A DNA stretch of 7,634 nucleotides from Jatrophihabitans sp. (GCA_004299665.1 SCQZ01000170.1:1-7634), one strand, 5' to 3'; positions 1 through 6,252 are shown, counted from the stretch's first letter. A program made the numbers and translations. The notes: generated from the letters alone by a model not told the origin.

Positions 1-200
1 CCAAGCAGTTGATCGCGGTGGCGGTCGCGCACACGACGCAGTGCCCCTACTGCATCAAGGGCCACACCCGCCTGGCCCGGCGCAAGGGCGCGAGCGACGA
101 GGAGATCATGGAGGCCGTCTGGGTGGCGGCCGAGATGCGGGCCGGCGGCGCGTACGCCCACTCGACGCTGGCGCTGGAGACGCTGGCCGACTCCCGCTGA
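1..200 (+). CDS. AhpD/carboxymuconolactone decarboxylase family protein, 3' end only
   Basis: The reading frame enters from the left edge (first whole codon at position 3) and ends with TGA at 198-200, so only about the last 65 residues are present. They contain the AhpD-type redox motif CPYCIKGH (codons about 42-65): two cysteines in CxxC spacing, with a histidine four residues after the second. After it come GASDEEIMEAV and a helix ending AGGAYAHSTLALETL, all typical of the family. In characterised AhpD the two cysteines and the histidine carry out thiol-dependent hydroperoxide reduction; many paralogues have unknown substrates. A peroxidase-like or disulfide-relay role is therefore inferred. 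The TTG at position 9 is an internal codon, not a start. The stop lies 10 bp before the inverted repeat upstream of fdxA, so this gene is probably a separate transcription unit from the ferredoxin gene. Confidence 0.85.
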   Translation, partial: KQLIAVAVAHTTQCPYCIKGHTRLARRKGASDEEIMEAVWVAAEMRAGGAYAHSTLALETLADSR

Positions 201-209
201 CGGTTCCTG

Positions 210-235
210 GTTTATACGAGCGCACTCGTATAAAC
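210..235. promoter_or_regulatory. Perfect 26-bp inverted repeat, probable repressor operator upstream of fdxA
   Basis: Two perfect 11-base arms (GTTTATACGAG and CTCGTATAAAC) flank a CGCA spacer. The element is strikingly AT-rich for this genome. Its right arm contains TATAAA (229-234), a good -10-like hexamer about 30 bases before the fdxA ATG. A dimeric repressor bound here would cover the promoter. The length and perfect symmetry fit a TetR- or MarR-type operator, but no regulator gene lies in the window and the family cannot be named. A terminator role for the upstream gene is less likely because no T-run follows the stem. Confidence 0.65.
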
Positions 236-251
236 TCCGGGATGGAGGAAC

Positions 252-258
252 GAGAGGG
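252..258 (+). promoter_or_regulatory. Ribosome binding site of fdxA
   Basis: GAGAGGG ends five bases before the ATG at 264 and supports that start. A second purine-rich stretch, GGAGGA at 244-249, is 14 bases from the ATG, which is too far to be the main site. Confidence 0.6.
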
Positions 259-263
259 CGACC

Positions 264-611
264 ATGACCTACGTGATCAGTGAACCGTGCATCGACGTGA
301 TGGACCGGGCCTGCGTCGAGGAATGTCCGGTCGACTGCATCTACGAGGGCGGCCGCTCGCTGTACATCCATCCCGACGAGTGCGTCGACTGCGGTGCGTG
401 CGAGCCGGTCTGCCCGGTCGAGGCGATCTACTACGAGGACGACCTGCCGGAGAAGTGGCAGATCTACACCGAGGACAACGCGGCGTTCTTCGCCGACACG
501 CTGCCCGGTCGGGCCGAACCGCTGGGCAGCCCTGGCGGAGCGGGCCGGCTCGGGGTCGTCGGCGTCGACACCCCACTGGTGGCCGCCCACCCGCCGCTCG
601 AGCAGGCCTGA
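264..611 (+). CDS. fdxA: Seven-iron ferredoxin FdxA ([3Fe-4S][4Fe-4S])
   Basis: A 115-residue soluble electron carrier. The cysteine pattern matches Azotobacter ferredoxin I shifted by one residue: C9, C17 and C50 would hold the [3Fe-4S] cluster, and C21, C40, C43 and C46 the [4Fe-4S] cluster. C25 corresponds to the free cysteine of ferredoxin I. Key stretches are CVEECPVDCIYEG (17-29) and CVDCGACEPVCPVEAIY (40-56). The tail from about residue 80 (LPGRAEPLGSPGGAG, then GVDTP) is the one seen in mycobacterial FdxA, which is hypoxia-induced in M. tuberculosis; its length of about 114 residues agrees. The redox partner is unknown; low-potential oxidoreductases and cytochromes P450 are usual candidates. 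The gene has its own promoter-like region with the 26-bp inverted repeat, and the zinc-ribbon gene follows after 25 bp, probably on the same transcript. Confidence 0.93.
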   Translation: MTYVISEPCIDVMDRACVEECPVDCIYEGGRSLYIHPDECVDCGACEPVCPVEAIYYEDDLPEKWQIYTEDNAAFFADTLPGRAEPLGSPGGAGRLGVVGVDTPLVAAHPPLEQA

Positions 612-636
612 CCGCCGGCCGGTGTATGCATGGGTC

Positions 637-810
637 ATGGCCGATCGCGAGAACCCCACCGGGCAGCGAGCCCCGCGGCCGTTGGGCGAGGACGAGGGCG
701 GTAGCTCGGTGTGCTGGGCGCACCGGGTCTGCCCCGAGTGCGGCCGCCTCAACGCGGCCGAGCACCCCGTGGTGTGCGAGGCGTGCGGCGCCCCGTTCGA
801 GGACGGCTGA
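637..810 (+). CDS. Small zinc-ribbon protein, function unknown
   Basis: A 57-residue hydrophilic protein starting at ATG 637, with stop at 808-810. The N-terminal half is charged and probably disordered. The C-terminal half reads VCWAHRVCPECGRL, then VVCEACGAPFEDG. The pairs CPEC and CEAC form a CxxC...CxxC zinc ribbon, and an extra Cys and His just before it (VCWAH) could also be ligands. Such mini-ribbons occur as stand-alone adaptors or nucleic-acid/protein-binding modules, but I cannot name the family. The gene lies 25 bp downstream of fdxA in the same direction, so co-transcription is likely. No clear Shine-Dalgarno sequence precedes the ATG. An in-frame GTG at 622 is an alternative start adding five residues. 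High-GC third positions and a conserved-looking ribbon argue that it is a real gene. Confidence 0.65.
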   Translation: MADRENPTGQRAPRPLGEDEGGSSVCWAHRVCPECGRLNAAEHPVVCEACGAPFEDG

Positions 811-834
811 GCAGCCTCAAGCGTCCTGCGGGCC

Positions 835-1638
835 CTACGGGTCCGCGACGGGATCTGCCGTGGCGGTGGCCGTGACGGGGATGGCCGCGACGGGGGTGGC
901 CGCGTCGATGACGGCCCGGAAGAACTCCTGGCGCGCCCCGTCGGCACCGATCCAGGCGGCACGCACGCACCGCGGCACCAGGATGTCGCTGCGGTCGCCG
1001 GGCCCGCCCACCGGGCAGGGCACCTCCTCCTCGAGCAGGGCCTCGAAGCGGTGCAGGCCGTAGCGCCCGGTCCCGGTCGGGTCGCCCCAGCGCCACAGGG
1101 ATACGGCCGCCAGGCGGTCGCCGGCGTCGACGCGCACGCTCACCCGCGTCCGGTGCGGGTGCCCGTTCCAGCGCTGGGAGTACACCGCCGACCCGGGAGC
1201 ACCCCCGACGCACCAGTCGGCATCGACCAGCGCGCCGGGGACGAACACGGACTCGGCCACCATCCGTTCGAACGCGCTGAGCGTGACGTCGAACCCGCGC
1301 GCGGACCGGACCGGGACGATCCCGGCGAGCGACCACCGCATCTCGCCCTCGCCGTCGGCGTACCGGTCGAAGCCGCTGACCGGCAGTCCGGCGATCCTGG
1401 TCCGGGCGGCCCAGGTGAAGCCGCTGCGCGGCACGATCGTCTCGCGCGCACGGAACGGCCGCCAGCGACCGAGCAGGATCGCGCCGTGCATCCGCAGGTC
1501 CGTCCCCGCGGGCAGCGGCGCTCCCGGGGGAATCGCGTGGCGCAGCCAGCGCCGCGCCGGCTCCGGCAGCCCGGACACCGCGGCCGGGTGGAAGTGCTCG
1601 CCGCCGGTCCTGCCGGGCGGCGGTGCGGTCAGCACCAT
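835..1638 (-). CDS. DUF6544-type conserved protein (formerly grouped with DUF6920)
   Basis: A 267-residue protein of unknown function with no signal peptide or obvious membrane segment. It has the family's typical opening LPEPARRWLRHAI (24-36), then HGAILLGRWRPFRARE (51-66), a tryptophan-containing strand GFTWAARTRIAGLPVSGFD (73-91), AESVFVPGALVDADW (128-142) and LWRWGDPTGTGRYGLHRF (181-198). The family assignment is from remembered sequence patterns. The ATG at 1638 is chosen because AGGAGAGGGG lies five bases upstream; the frame stays open to 1743, but that start would lie inside the divergent promoter region. The C-terminus is alanine/proline/threonine-rich (ATPVAAIPVTATATADPV), encoded over a short imperfect tandem repeat. 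It runs convergent to the zinc-ribbon gene (24 bp between stops) and divergent from the acg-like gene, with which it may share regulation. Confidence 0.75.
   Translation of the reverse strand: MVLTAPPPGRTGGEHFHPAAVSGLPEPARRWLRHAIPPGAPLPAGTDLRMHGAILLGRWRPFRARETIVPRSGFTWAARTRIAGLPVSGFDRYADGEGEMRWSLAGIVPVRSARGFDVTLSAFERMVAESVFVPGALVDADWCVGGAPGSAVYSQRWNGHPHRTRVSVRVDAGDRLAAVSLWRWGDPTGTGRYGLHRFEALLEEEVPCPVGGPGDRSDILVPRCVRAAWIGADGARQEFFRAVIDAATPVAAIPVTATATADPVADP
872..901. repeat. Imperfect 15-bp tandem duplication inside the DUF6544-type gene
   Basis: Two adjacent 15-bp units (872-886 and 887-901) differ at two positions. They encode the pentapeptide pair AATPV-AAIPV near the C-terminus of the minus-strand protein. 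The length keeps the reading frame, so this is probably a slippage product in a non-conserved tail. Confidence 0.5.
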
Positions 1639-1796
1639 CGCGACCCCTCTCCTGCACCGATGCTCGGACCGTGACGCGCCGTGCGGCAGGGCCGGACGCC
1701 GCAGCCGACCGGGCCGTTGGACCGTGCCCTCCGGCCCTGGCACACCGGGACATCCACCACTGGCCGCGCCCGGCCGGGTGCGGGCAGGCTCGATGC
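1639..1796. promoter_or_regulatory. Divergent intergenic region with two degenerate dyads
   Basis: This 158-bp spacer must carry the promoters for the minus-strand DUF6544-type gene and the plus-strand acg-like/usp pair. A GGGCC-N4-GACCG element at 1711-1724 lies almost exactly midway between the two start codons and loosely resembles a DosR/DevR box (ideal form GGGAC-N4-GTCCC). Immediately after it, GTGCC and GGCAC arms (1724-1728 and 1739-1743) form a second dyad with a 10-base spacer. Neither is perfect, and in DNA this GC-rich such dyads arise by chance. I see no convincing -35/-10 pair. Confidence 0.35.
1644..1653 (-). promoter_or_regulatory. Ribosome binding site fixing the start of the DUF6544-type gene
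   Basis: Read on the minus strand the site is AGGAGAGGGG, five bases before the ATG at 1638. It is much better than anything near the upstream in-frame candidate start at 1743 and decides the annotation. Confidence 0.65.
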
Positions 1797-2849
1797 ATGG
1801 GCGTCACCGCGCAGGTCTCCTCCGGACATGTCTCCACCGGGCACTCGGCGGCGGCGCTGCTGGAGCGGGCGGCCCGCCGCGCGCTGCTCGCGCCGTCGAT
1901 CCACAACACCCAGCCCTGGCGGTTCGTCCTGACCGGGGACGCGCTGGAGATCCGCGCCGATCCGAGCCGGCGACTGGATGTGCTCGACCCCCGCGGGCGG
2001 CAGTTGGTGATCAGCTGTGGTTGCGCGCTGCTGCATGCGCGGATCACGCTGCAGGCGGCCGGCCACGAGCCCGTCGTGCACCGCTTCCCCAACCCGCAGG
2101 ACCCGGAGCTCGTCGCACGCGTCGAGGTTGGCCCGGTCGGCACCTTCCCGGGCAGCGGGTCGCTCGATCACGCGATCGACCAGCGCCGCACCAACCGGCG
2201 CCAGTTCATCGGCGATCCGCTGCCGCAGCAACTGATCCTGCACCTGCAGTGGATCGCCCACACCGAAGGGGCCGTCCTGGTCCCGGCCGTCAGCCCCGAG
2301 GCGGTCGCGGCGGTGGCGGACACCTCGGCCTTCGCGGACGACATCGAGATGGCCGATGCCGGGTACCTGGCCGAGATCGCGGCCTGGACCACGGACGACC
2401 CGAGACGGTGCGACGGTGTGCAGATGGCGAGCGTCCCCCGCAACGGCGGCGGCTCGTCCGAGGGCCCGATGGTGCGCGAGTTCGACCTGGACGGTCTCGG
2501 CTGGCTGCCGACGCCGGCCCGCGAGACCAACCGCCAGACGCTGCTGCTGCTGTGCGCGCGCGGCGACGACGAGCGGACCTGGCTGCGCACCGGGGAGGCC
2601 CTGGAGCGCATCTGGCTGACCTTGACCGACGCCGGATTCTCGGCCAGCCCGCTGACGCAGGCGGTCGAGGTCCGATCCGCCCACCGCATGCTGCAGGAGC
2701 GGCTCGGGCTGAGCGCGATCCCGCAGATCCTGCTGCGCGCCGGTCAGGCGCCGCAGGCGGCCGCCTCGCGCCGGCGACCGGCCCGCGAGGTCATCACGAC
2801 GAGGCCGGCCACGACCGCAGACCCCACCCCCCAAGGAGGAACTCCATGA
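1797..2849 (+). CDS. Acg-family nitroreductase-like FMN protein
   Basis: A 350-residue cytosolic protein resembling mycobacterial Acg (Rv2032) and its relatives such as Rv3131. Visible signatures are LAPSIHNTQPWRF (31-43), a stretch like the family's DPRGRQLVISCGCALLHARI (64-83), HRFPNPQDPEL (95-105), the nitroreductase-like RRTNRRQF (130-137), TLTDAGFSASPLTQAVEV (275-292) and an end region IPQILLRAGQAPQ (308-320). Acg is a single-chain, two-lobed nitroreductase fold in which a lid closes the FMN pocket. It was reported not to behave as an ordinary nitroreductase and may store or sequester flavin, so enzymatic reduction should not be assumed here. In M. tuberculosis acg-type genes belong to the DosR hypoxia regulon. 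The ATG at 1797 matches the family N-terminus; its Shine-Dalgarno sequence is weak. The stop overlaps the start of the downstream stress-protein gene. Confidence 0.88.
   Translation: MGVTAQVSSGHVSTGHSAAALLERAARRALLAPSIHNTQPWRFVLTGDALEIRADPSRRLDVLDPRGRQLVISCGCALLHARITLQAAGHEPVVHRFPNPQDPELVARVEVGPVGTFPGSGSLDHAIDQRRTNRRQFIGDPLPQQLILHLQWIAHTEGAVLVPAVSPEAVAAVADTSAFADDIEMADAGYLAEIAAWTTDDPRRCDGVQMASVPRNGGGSSEGPMVREFDLDGLGWLPTPARETNRQTLLLLCARGDDERTWLRTGEALERIWLTLTDAGFSASPLTQAVEVRSAHRMLQERLGLSAIPQILLRAGQAPQAAASRRRPAREVITTRPATTADPTPQGGTP
2833..2840 (+). promoter_or_regulatory. Strong ribosome binding site at the acg-like/usp junction
   Basis: AAGGAGGA is a near-perfect anti-16S match, five bases before the ATG at 2846, and lies inside the last codons of the acg-like gene. 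The ATGA overlap (2846-2849) joins stop and start, so the second gene can be translated both by re-initiation and independently. It probably yields more stress protein than nitroreductase-like protein. Confidence 0.85.
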
Positions 2850-3757
2850 TCCACATGCCCGATGTCACAGGCGCCGTGGTCGTCGGCCTCGGCGACGCCG
2901 CCGACCACTGGCCGGAACTGGACTGGGCGGCGCACGAGGCCACGCTGCGCTCCCGGCCGCTGCACGTGCTGCGCGCCTACCAGCTCGCACCGTCGGTCTG
3001 GCCGTGGGAGACGTCGGTCGCCGAGCACGACATCAACAACGACCTGCGCGAGGCCGCCCAGCGGCGGGTGGACAACGCCCTGCGGCAACTGCCCGAGACG
3101 TGGCCGGCCGTGATCGCGAACGGCACCATCGTCGCCGGCGACGCGCGGGCGGTGCTGCGTACCGCCGCCGAGACCGCGGACATGGTGGTCGTCGGGAGCC
3201 GCCAACTGGGCACGCTCGCCGGTGCGGTCCTCGGCTCGGTGAGCACCGCCGCCGCCGGCGCGGGCACCGGGATCGTCGTCGTCGTCGGCAGCCCGCCCGG
3301 GCTGGAGGGCGACCGGCCGGACGTCGTCGCGGGCATCGACGGATCGCCGGTGAGCCAACAGGTGCTCGCCTTCGCCTTCGACGAGGCCTCCCGGCGCGGC
3401 CGGCGGCTGCGGGTCGTGTACTGCTGGCCGAAGGACACGCTGGCCGAGATGCAGTGGCGGGTCGCTCCCCCGGCGCCGGAGCGCGCCGAGCGGTGGCTCG
3501 CCGAGACGCTCGCGGGCTGGCAGGAGAAGTTCCCCGACGTGACCGTGGTCCGGCAGGTGGTGCGTGAGCACCCCGTCGACGGGCTGGTGCGCGAGAGCGC
3601 CTCCCAGGAACTGCTCGTCGTGGGAGCCCGGGCGCGGCGCGGGCGGTTCGCCTCCTGGCTGGGTTCGGTGAGCCAGGGCGTGCTGCACCACGCGACGTGC
3701 CCGGTGGCGGTCGTGCACCCGCTCGAGACGGAGGAGGCGGACCTCACCCAGGACTGA
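2846..3757 (+). CDS. Universal stress protein with two UspA domains
   Basis: A 303-residue tandem UspA protein. Domain 1 spans about residues 8-148, domain 2 about 159-292. Domain 2 keeps the nucleotide-contacting start VAGIDGSPVSQQ (161-172, D165) and ends GARARRGRFASWLGSVSQGVL (260-280 region). Domain 1 has VVVGLGDAADHW (11-22) where the DGS signature normally stands. In the usual phosphate-binding pattern G-x2-G-x9-G-S/T, the second glycine is Q120 in domain 1 and A263 in domain 2. The flanking G117/G130-S131 and G260/G273-S274 are kept. ATP binding, known for many tandem mycobacterial Usp proteins, may therefore be weakened, especially in domain 1. Such proteins accumulate in hypoxia and stationary phase and influence growth arrest. 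The start follows an AAGGAGGA site and overlaps the acg-like stop. The C-terminal codons overlap the end of the convergent ATPase gene. Confidence 0.93.
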   Translation: MIHMPDVTGAVVVGLGDAADHWPELDWAAHEATLRSRPLHVLRAYQLAPSVWPWETSVAEHDINNDLREAAQRRVDNALRQLPETWPAVIANGTIVAGDARAVLRTAAETADMVVVGSRQLGTLAGAVLGSVSTAAAGAGTGIVVVVGSPPGLEGDRPDVVAGIDGSPVSQQVLAFAFDEASRRGRRLRVVYCWPKDTLAEMQWRVAPPAPERAERWLAETLAGWQEKFPDVTVVRQVVREHPVDGLVRESASQELLVVGARARRGRFASWLGSVSQGVLHHATCPVAVVHPLETEEADLTQD

Positions 3758-6215
3758 GCGGCCCGCCCGGCCGGTGCGTCCCGATCCGGCGTGCCGCGAC
3801 CTCGATGAGTGCGGCGGCCCCGAGGCCCACCGCGACGCCGAGGCCGAGCCGCGCCCAGGTCACGTCCAGCAAGAAGATGCCGCGCGCGAACACCGGCACG
3901 GCGACGATGAGCGCGACGAGCGCGACCATGCCCGCCACCAGCCCCAGCTTCCAGCCGGCGAGCGGCCGCGCCACCACCAGCAGCGTCCACAGCGACGCGG
4001 TGATGACGACGAGGGTCGCCGTGGTGCGCCCGGCGGTCACGCCCGCGTGCGGCTCCAGGGCGCGTGCCACGCCGTACCCGGCGTATGCGGCTGCGCCGGT
4101 GATCAACCCGACGGGCACCGCGAAGCGCAGCAGCCGGCGCAAGAACCCGGGCACGTACCGGCGCCGGTTCGGGCCGAGGGCCAGGAGGAACGCGGGGATC
4201 CCGATCGTGACGCCGGAGATCAACGTGAGCTGGATCGGCGCCAGCGGGTAAGCACGCAGCGTGATCGCGGTGATCACCGCCAGCAGCAGCGAGTACACGT
4301 TCTTGATCACGAACAGGTTGGCGGCCCGCTCGATGTTGGCGGTCACCCGGCGCCCCTCGGCGACGACGTCGGGCAGGTGGGAGAACTTCCCGTCCAGCAG
4401 CACGATCTGTGCCACCGCCCTCGTCGCGGGGGCACCGTTGCCCATCGCCACGCCGATGTCGGCGTCCTTGAGGGCGAGCGCGTCGTTCACGCCGTCGCCG
4501 GTCATCGCGACGACGTGGCCGCGCCGTTGCAGCGCGCCGACGATCGCCCGCTTCTGGTGCGGGGTGACGCGGCCGAACACGCTGGCACGCTCGAGGACCT
4601 GCCCCAGTTCGTCGAGATCCTCGGGCAGGGAGCGGGCGTCGATAGCGTCGGCGCCGCCGCGGACCCCCGGCACCCCGACCCGCGCGGCGACGGCCCCGAC
4701 CGTGCGCGGGTTGTCGCCGGAGATCACCTTGAGCGCGACGCCCTGCTCGGTGAAGTAGCGCAGCGTCGCGGCGGCGTCGTCGCGGACCCGCTCGGCGAGG
4801 ATCACCAGCGCGGCCGGCACGAGGTCGGGGGGCAGCACCGGGTCGGCGGGCAGCACCGGGTCGTCGGCGCTGGTCCCCAGCGGCGCGTCGCCGCGGGCGA
4901 GCAGCAGCACCCGGCGCCCCTCGGCGGCCAGCGCGTCGGCTGCGTCGCGGCCGGCGTGCTGCGCGGGTGAGCACGGGACCGGCAGCACCATCTCGGGCGC
5001 GCCGAGCACCCAGGTGCCGCGACTGCCGGACCCGTCCGCCGCCCCGACCGCGGACCACTTGCGCGCGGAGGAGAACGGCACCTGTGCGGTCTGCCGCCAC
5101 GGGGTGTGCGGGAAGCGCGCCGCGATCGCGTCGGCGGTGGCGTTCCCGGCGGCGCCCGCGCCGCTCAGGGCCAGCGCGTGCTCGACCTCGTCCGGGTCGG
5201 CGCCCGCGAGGATCTGCAGGTCGTCGAAGGTGATGTCGCCGTGGGTGAGGGTGCCGGTCTTGTCCAGGCACACGACGTCCACCCGCGCCAGCCCTTCGAC
5301 CGCGGGCAGTTCCTGCACCAGCGTCTGGCGGCGCGCCAGCACCAGCGCACCGATGACGAACGCCAGGCTGGTCAGCAGCACCAGACCCTCCGGGACCATG
5401 CCGACCAGCGCGGCGGTGGTCCCGGTGACGGCGTCCTGCCAGCCGGTGTTGTCCGGGCTGCGGAACTGGCTCCACAGCACCAGCGGCCCGACGACGAGCA
5501 TGATCAGGGAGATCCAGCGCAGCAGCCGGTTGGTGCCGGCCACCAGTTCCGAGTGCACCAGGCTGAAGCGCCGTGCCTCGGCGGCGAGCCTGGTCGCGTA
5601 GGCCTGGGCACCGACGGCGGTCGCCTGGAACCAGCCACCGCCGGCGACGACGATGGAGCCGGAGCGGACATCGTCACCGGGCTGTTTGGGGATCGGGTCG
5701 GACTCGCCGGTGAGCAGCGACTCGTCGATCTCCAGCCCGGTCGCCCGGCGGACGACGCCGTCGGCGGGCACCTGGTCGCCGGTGCGCACCTCCAGCACGT
5801 CGTCGGCCACGATCTCGGCCACGTCGAGCTCGCGGGTGACGCCGTCGCGGACGATTCGGGCCCGGGGCGCGTTGAGCACGGCCAGCCGGTCGAGGGTCCG
5901 CTTGGCGCGCAACTCCTGCACGATCCCGATCGCGGAGTTCGCGACGATCACCAGCCCGAACAGGCCGTTCTGCCACCGCCCGGTGGCCAGCGTCAGCAGG
6001 AACAGTGCGAACAGCAGGCCGTTGAAGACGGTGAAGACGTTGGCGCGGATCACCTCGCCGACGGTGCGGCTGGTGCGCTGCTGGACGGCGTTCGTGAGCC
6101 CGGCGGCGACGCGCTCGGCGACCTGCTGCGCCGTGAGGCCGGTCAGCGGTGTCGGTGCCGGCTCCCGCACCGGGGCGGGTGCCGCGGCAGCGTCGGGGAC
6201 CGCCGTCTGGTCCAC
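3744..6215 (-). CDS. CtpE-like cation-transporting P-type ATPase
   Basis: An 823-residue membrane pump. Order of motifs: hydrophobic pair M1-M2 (about 57-98), actuator-domain TGES (169-172), M3-M4 (about 231-293) with VPEGLVLLTSLAF (274-286), phosphorylation loop DKTGTLT with D318, nucleotide-domain FSSARKWSAV (381-390) and LGAPEMV (404-410), ISGDNP (498-503), hinge TGDGVNDALALKDADIGVAM (572-591), then several C-terminal segments from about 632 to 808, including IGIPAFLLALGPN (671-683). PEGL in M4 together with LVQELPAVEGLARVDVVC before the phosphorylated Asp matches mycobacterial CtpE, implicated in calcium uptake, rather than CtpF. There is no CPC motif or N-terminal metal-binding domain, so it is not a copper or heavy-metal pump. 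Ca2+ (or Mg2+/K+) transport is inferred. GTG start at 6215 with AGGGAGGT eight bases upstream. Confidence 0.9.
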   Translation of the reverse strand: MDQTAVPDAAAAPAPVREPAPTPLTGLTAQQVAERVAAGLTNAVQQRTSRTVGEVIRANVFTVFNGLLFALFLLTLATGRWQNGLFGLVIVANSAIGIVQELRAKRTLDRLAVLNAPRARIVRDGVTRELDVAEIVADDVLEVRTGDQVPADGVVRRATGLEIDESLLTGESDPIPKQPGDDVRSGSIVVAGGGWFQATAVGAQAYATRLAAEARRFSLVHSELVAGTNRLLRWISLIMLVVGPLVLWSQFRSPDNTGWQDAVTGTTAALVGMVPEGLVLLTSLAFVIGALVLARRQTLVQELPAVEGLARVDVVCLDKTGTLTHGDITFDDLQILAGADPDEVEHALALSGAGAAGNATADAIAARFPHTPWRQTAQVPFSSARKWSAVGAADGSGSRGTWVLGAPEMVLPVPCSPAQHAGRDAADALAAEGRRVLLLARGDAPLGTSADDPVLPADPVLPPDLVPAALVILAERVRDDAAATLRYFTEQGVALKVISGDNPRTVGAVAARVGVPGVRGGADAIDARSLPEDLDELGQVLERASVFGRVTPHQKRAIVGALQRRGHVVAMTGDGVNDALALKDADIGVAMGNGAPATRAVAQIVLLDGKFSHLPDVVAEGRRVTANIERAANLFVIKNVYSLLLAVITAITLRAYPLAPIQLTLISGVTIGIPAFLLALGPNRRRYVPGFLRRLLRFAVPVGLITGAAAYAGYGVARALEPHAGVTAGRTTATLVVITASLWTLLVVARPLAGWKLGLVAGMVALVALIVAVPVFARGIFLLDVTWARLGLGVAVGLGAAALIEVAARRIGTHRPGGPLSPG
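4830..4865. repeat. Two 18-bp tandem units within the P-type ATPase gene
   Basis: The units at 4830-4847 and 4848-4865 differ at one base. They encode a six-residue duplication giving DPVLPADPVLPPD around residues 452-464, between the nucleotide-binding domain and the ILAERVRDDA segment. The duplication keeps the frame and lies in a probable surface linker, so the pump should remain functional. Confidence 0.75.
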
Positions 6216-6223
6216 ACGTACCG

Positions 6224-6231
6224 ACCTCCCT
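6224..6231 (-). promoter_or_regulatory. Ribosome binding site of the P-type ATPase gene
   Basis: Read on the minus strand the site is AGGGAGGT, eight bases before the GTG at 6215. It supports the GTG start and the 25-residue Ala/Pro-rich N-terminus before the first conserved segment. Confidence 0.7.
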
Positions 6232-6252
6232 CACAGCCGTCGGACAGGCGAC

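Noticed and set aside
210..235. The palindrome as a rho-independent terminator for the upstream AhpD-like gene
   Set aside because: The stem is AT-rich and followed by TCCGGG rather than a T-run, and it overlaps a plausible -10 element.
1311..1325. CCGGGA-CGA-TCCCGG dyad resembling a regulator box
   Set aside because: It lies deep in the DUF6544-type coding region, and its arms are ordinary GC-rich codons; no nearby start codon would be controlled.
1639..1743. Upstream in-frame extension of the DUF6544-type gene to 1743
   Set aside because: The extra 35 residues lack family similarity and lie in the divergent promoter region; a strong ribosome binding site fixes the start at 1638.
2977..5475. 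Very long minus-strand open frame (832 codons) across the stress-protein and ATPase genes
   Set aside because: It is Arg/Ala/Gly-rich with no recognisable domain and overlaps two well-supported genes in other frames; it is a GC-bias shadow.
3744..6215. Naming the pump CtpF, the DosR-regulon ATPase
   Set aside because: The M4 and phosphorylation-site context (PEGLVLLTS, LVQELPAVEGLARVDVVC) matches CtpE-type pumps; CtpF-type pumps have a different M4 continuation and are longer.
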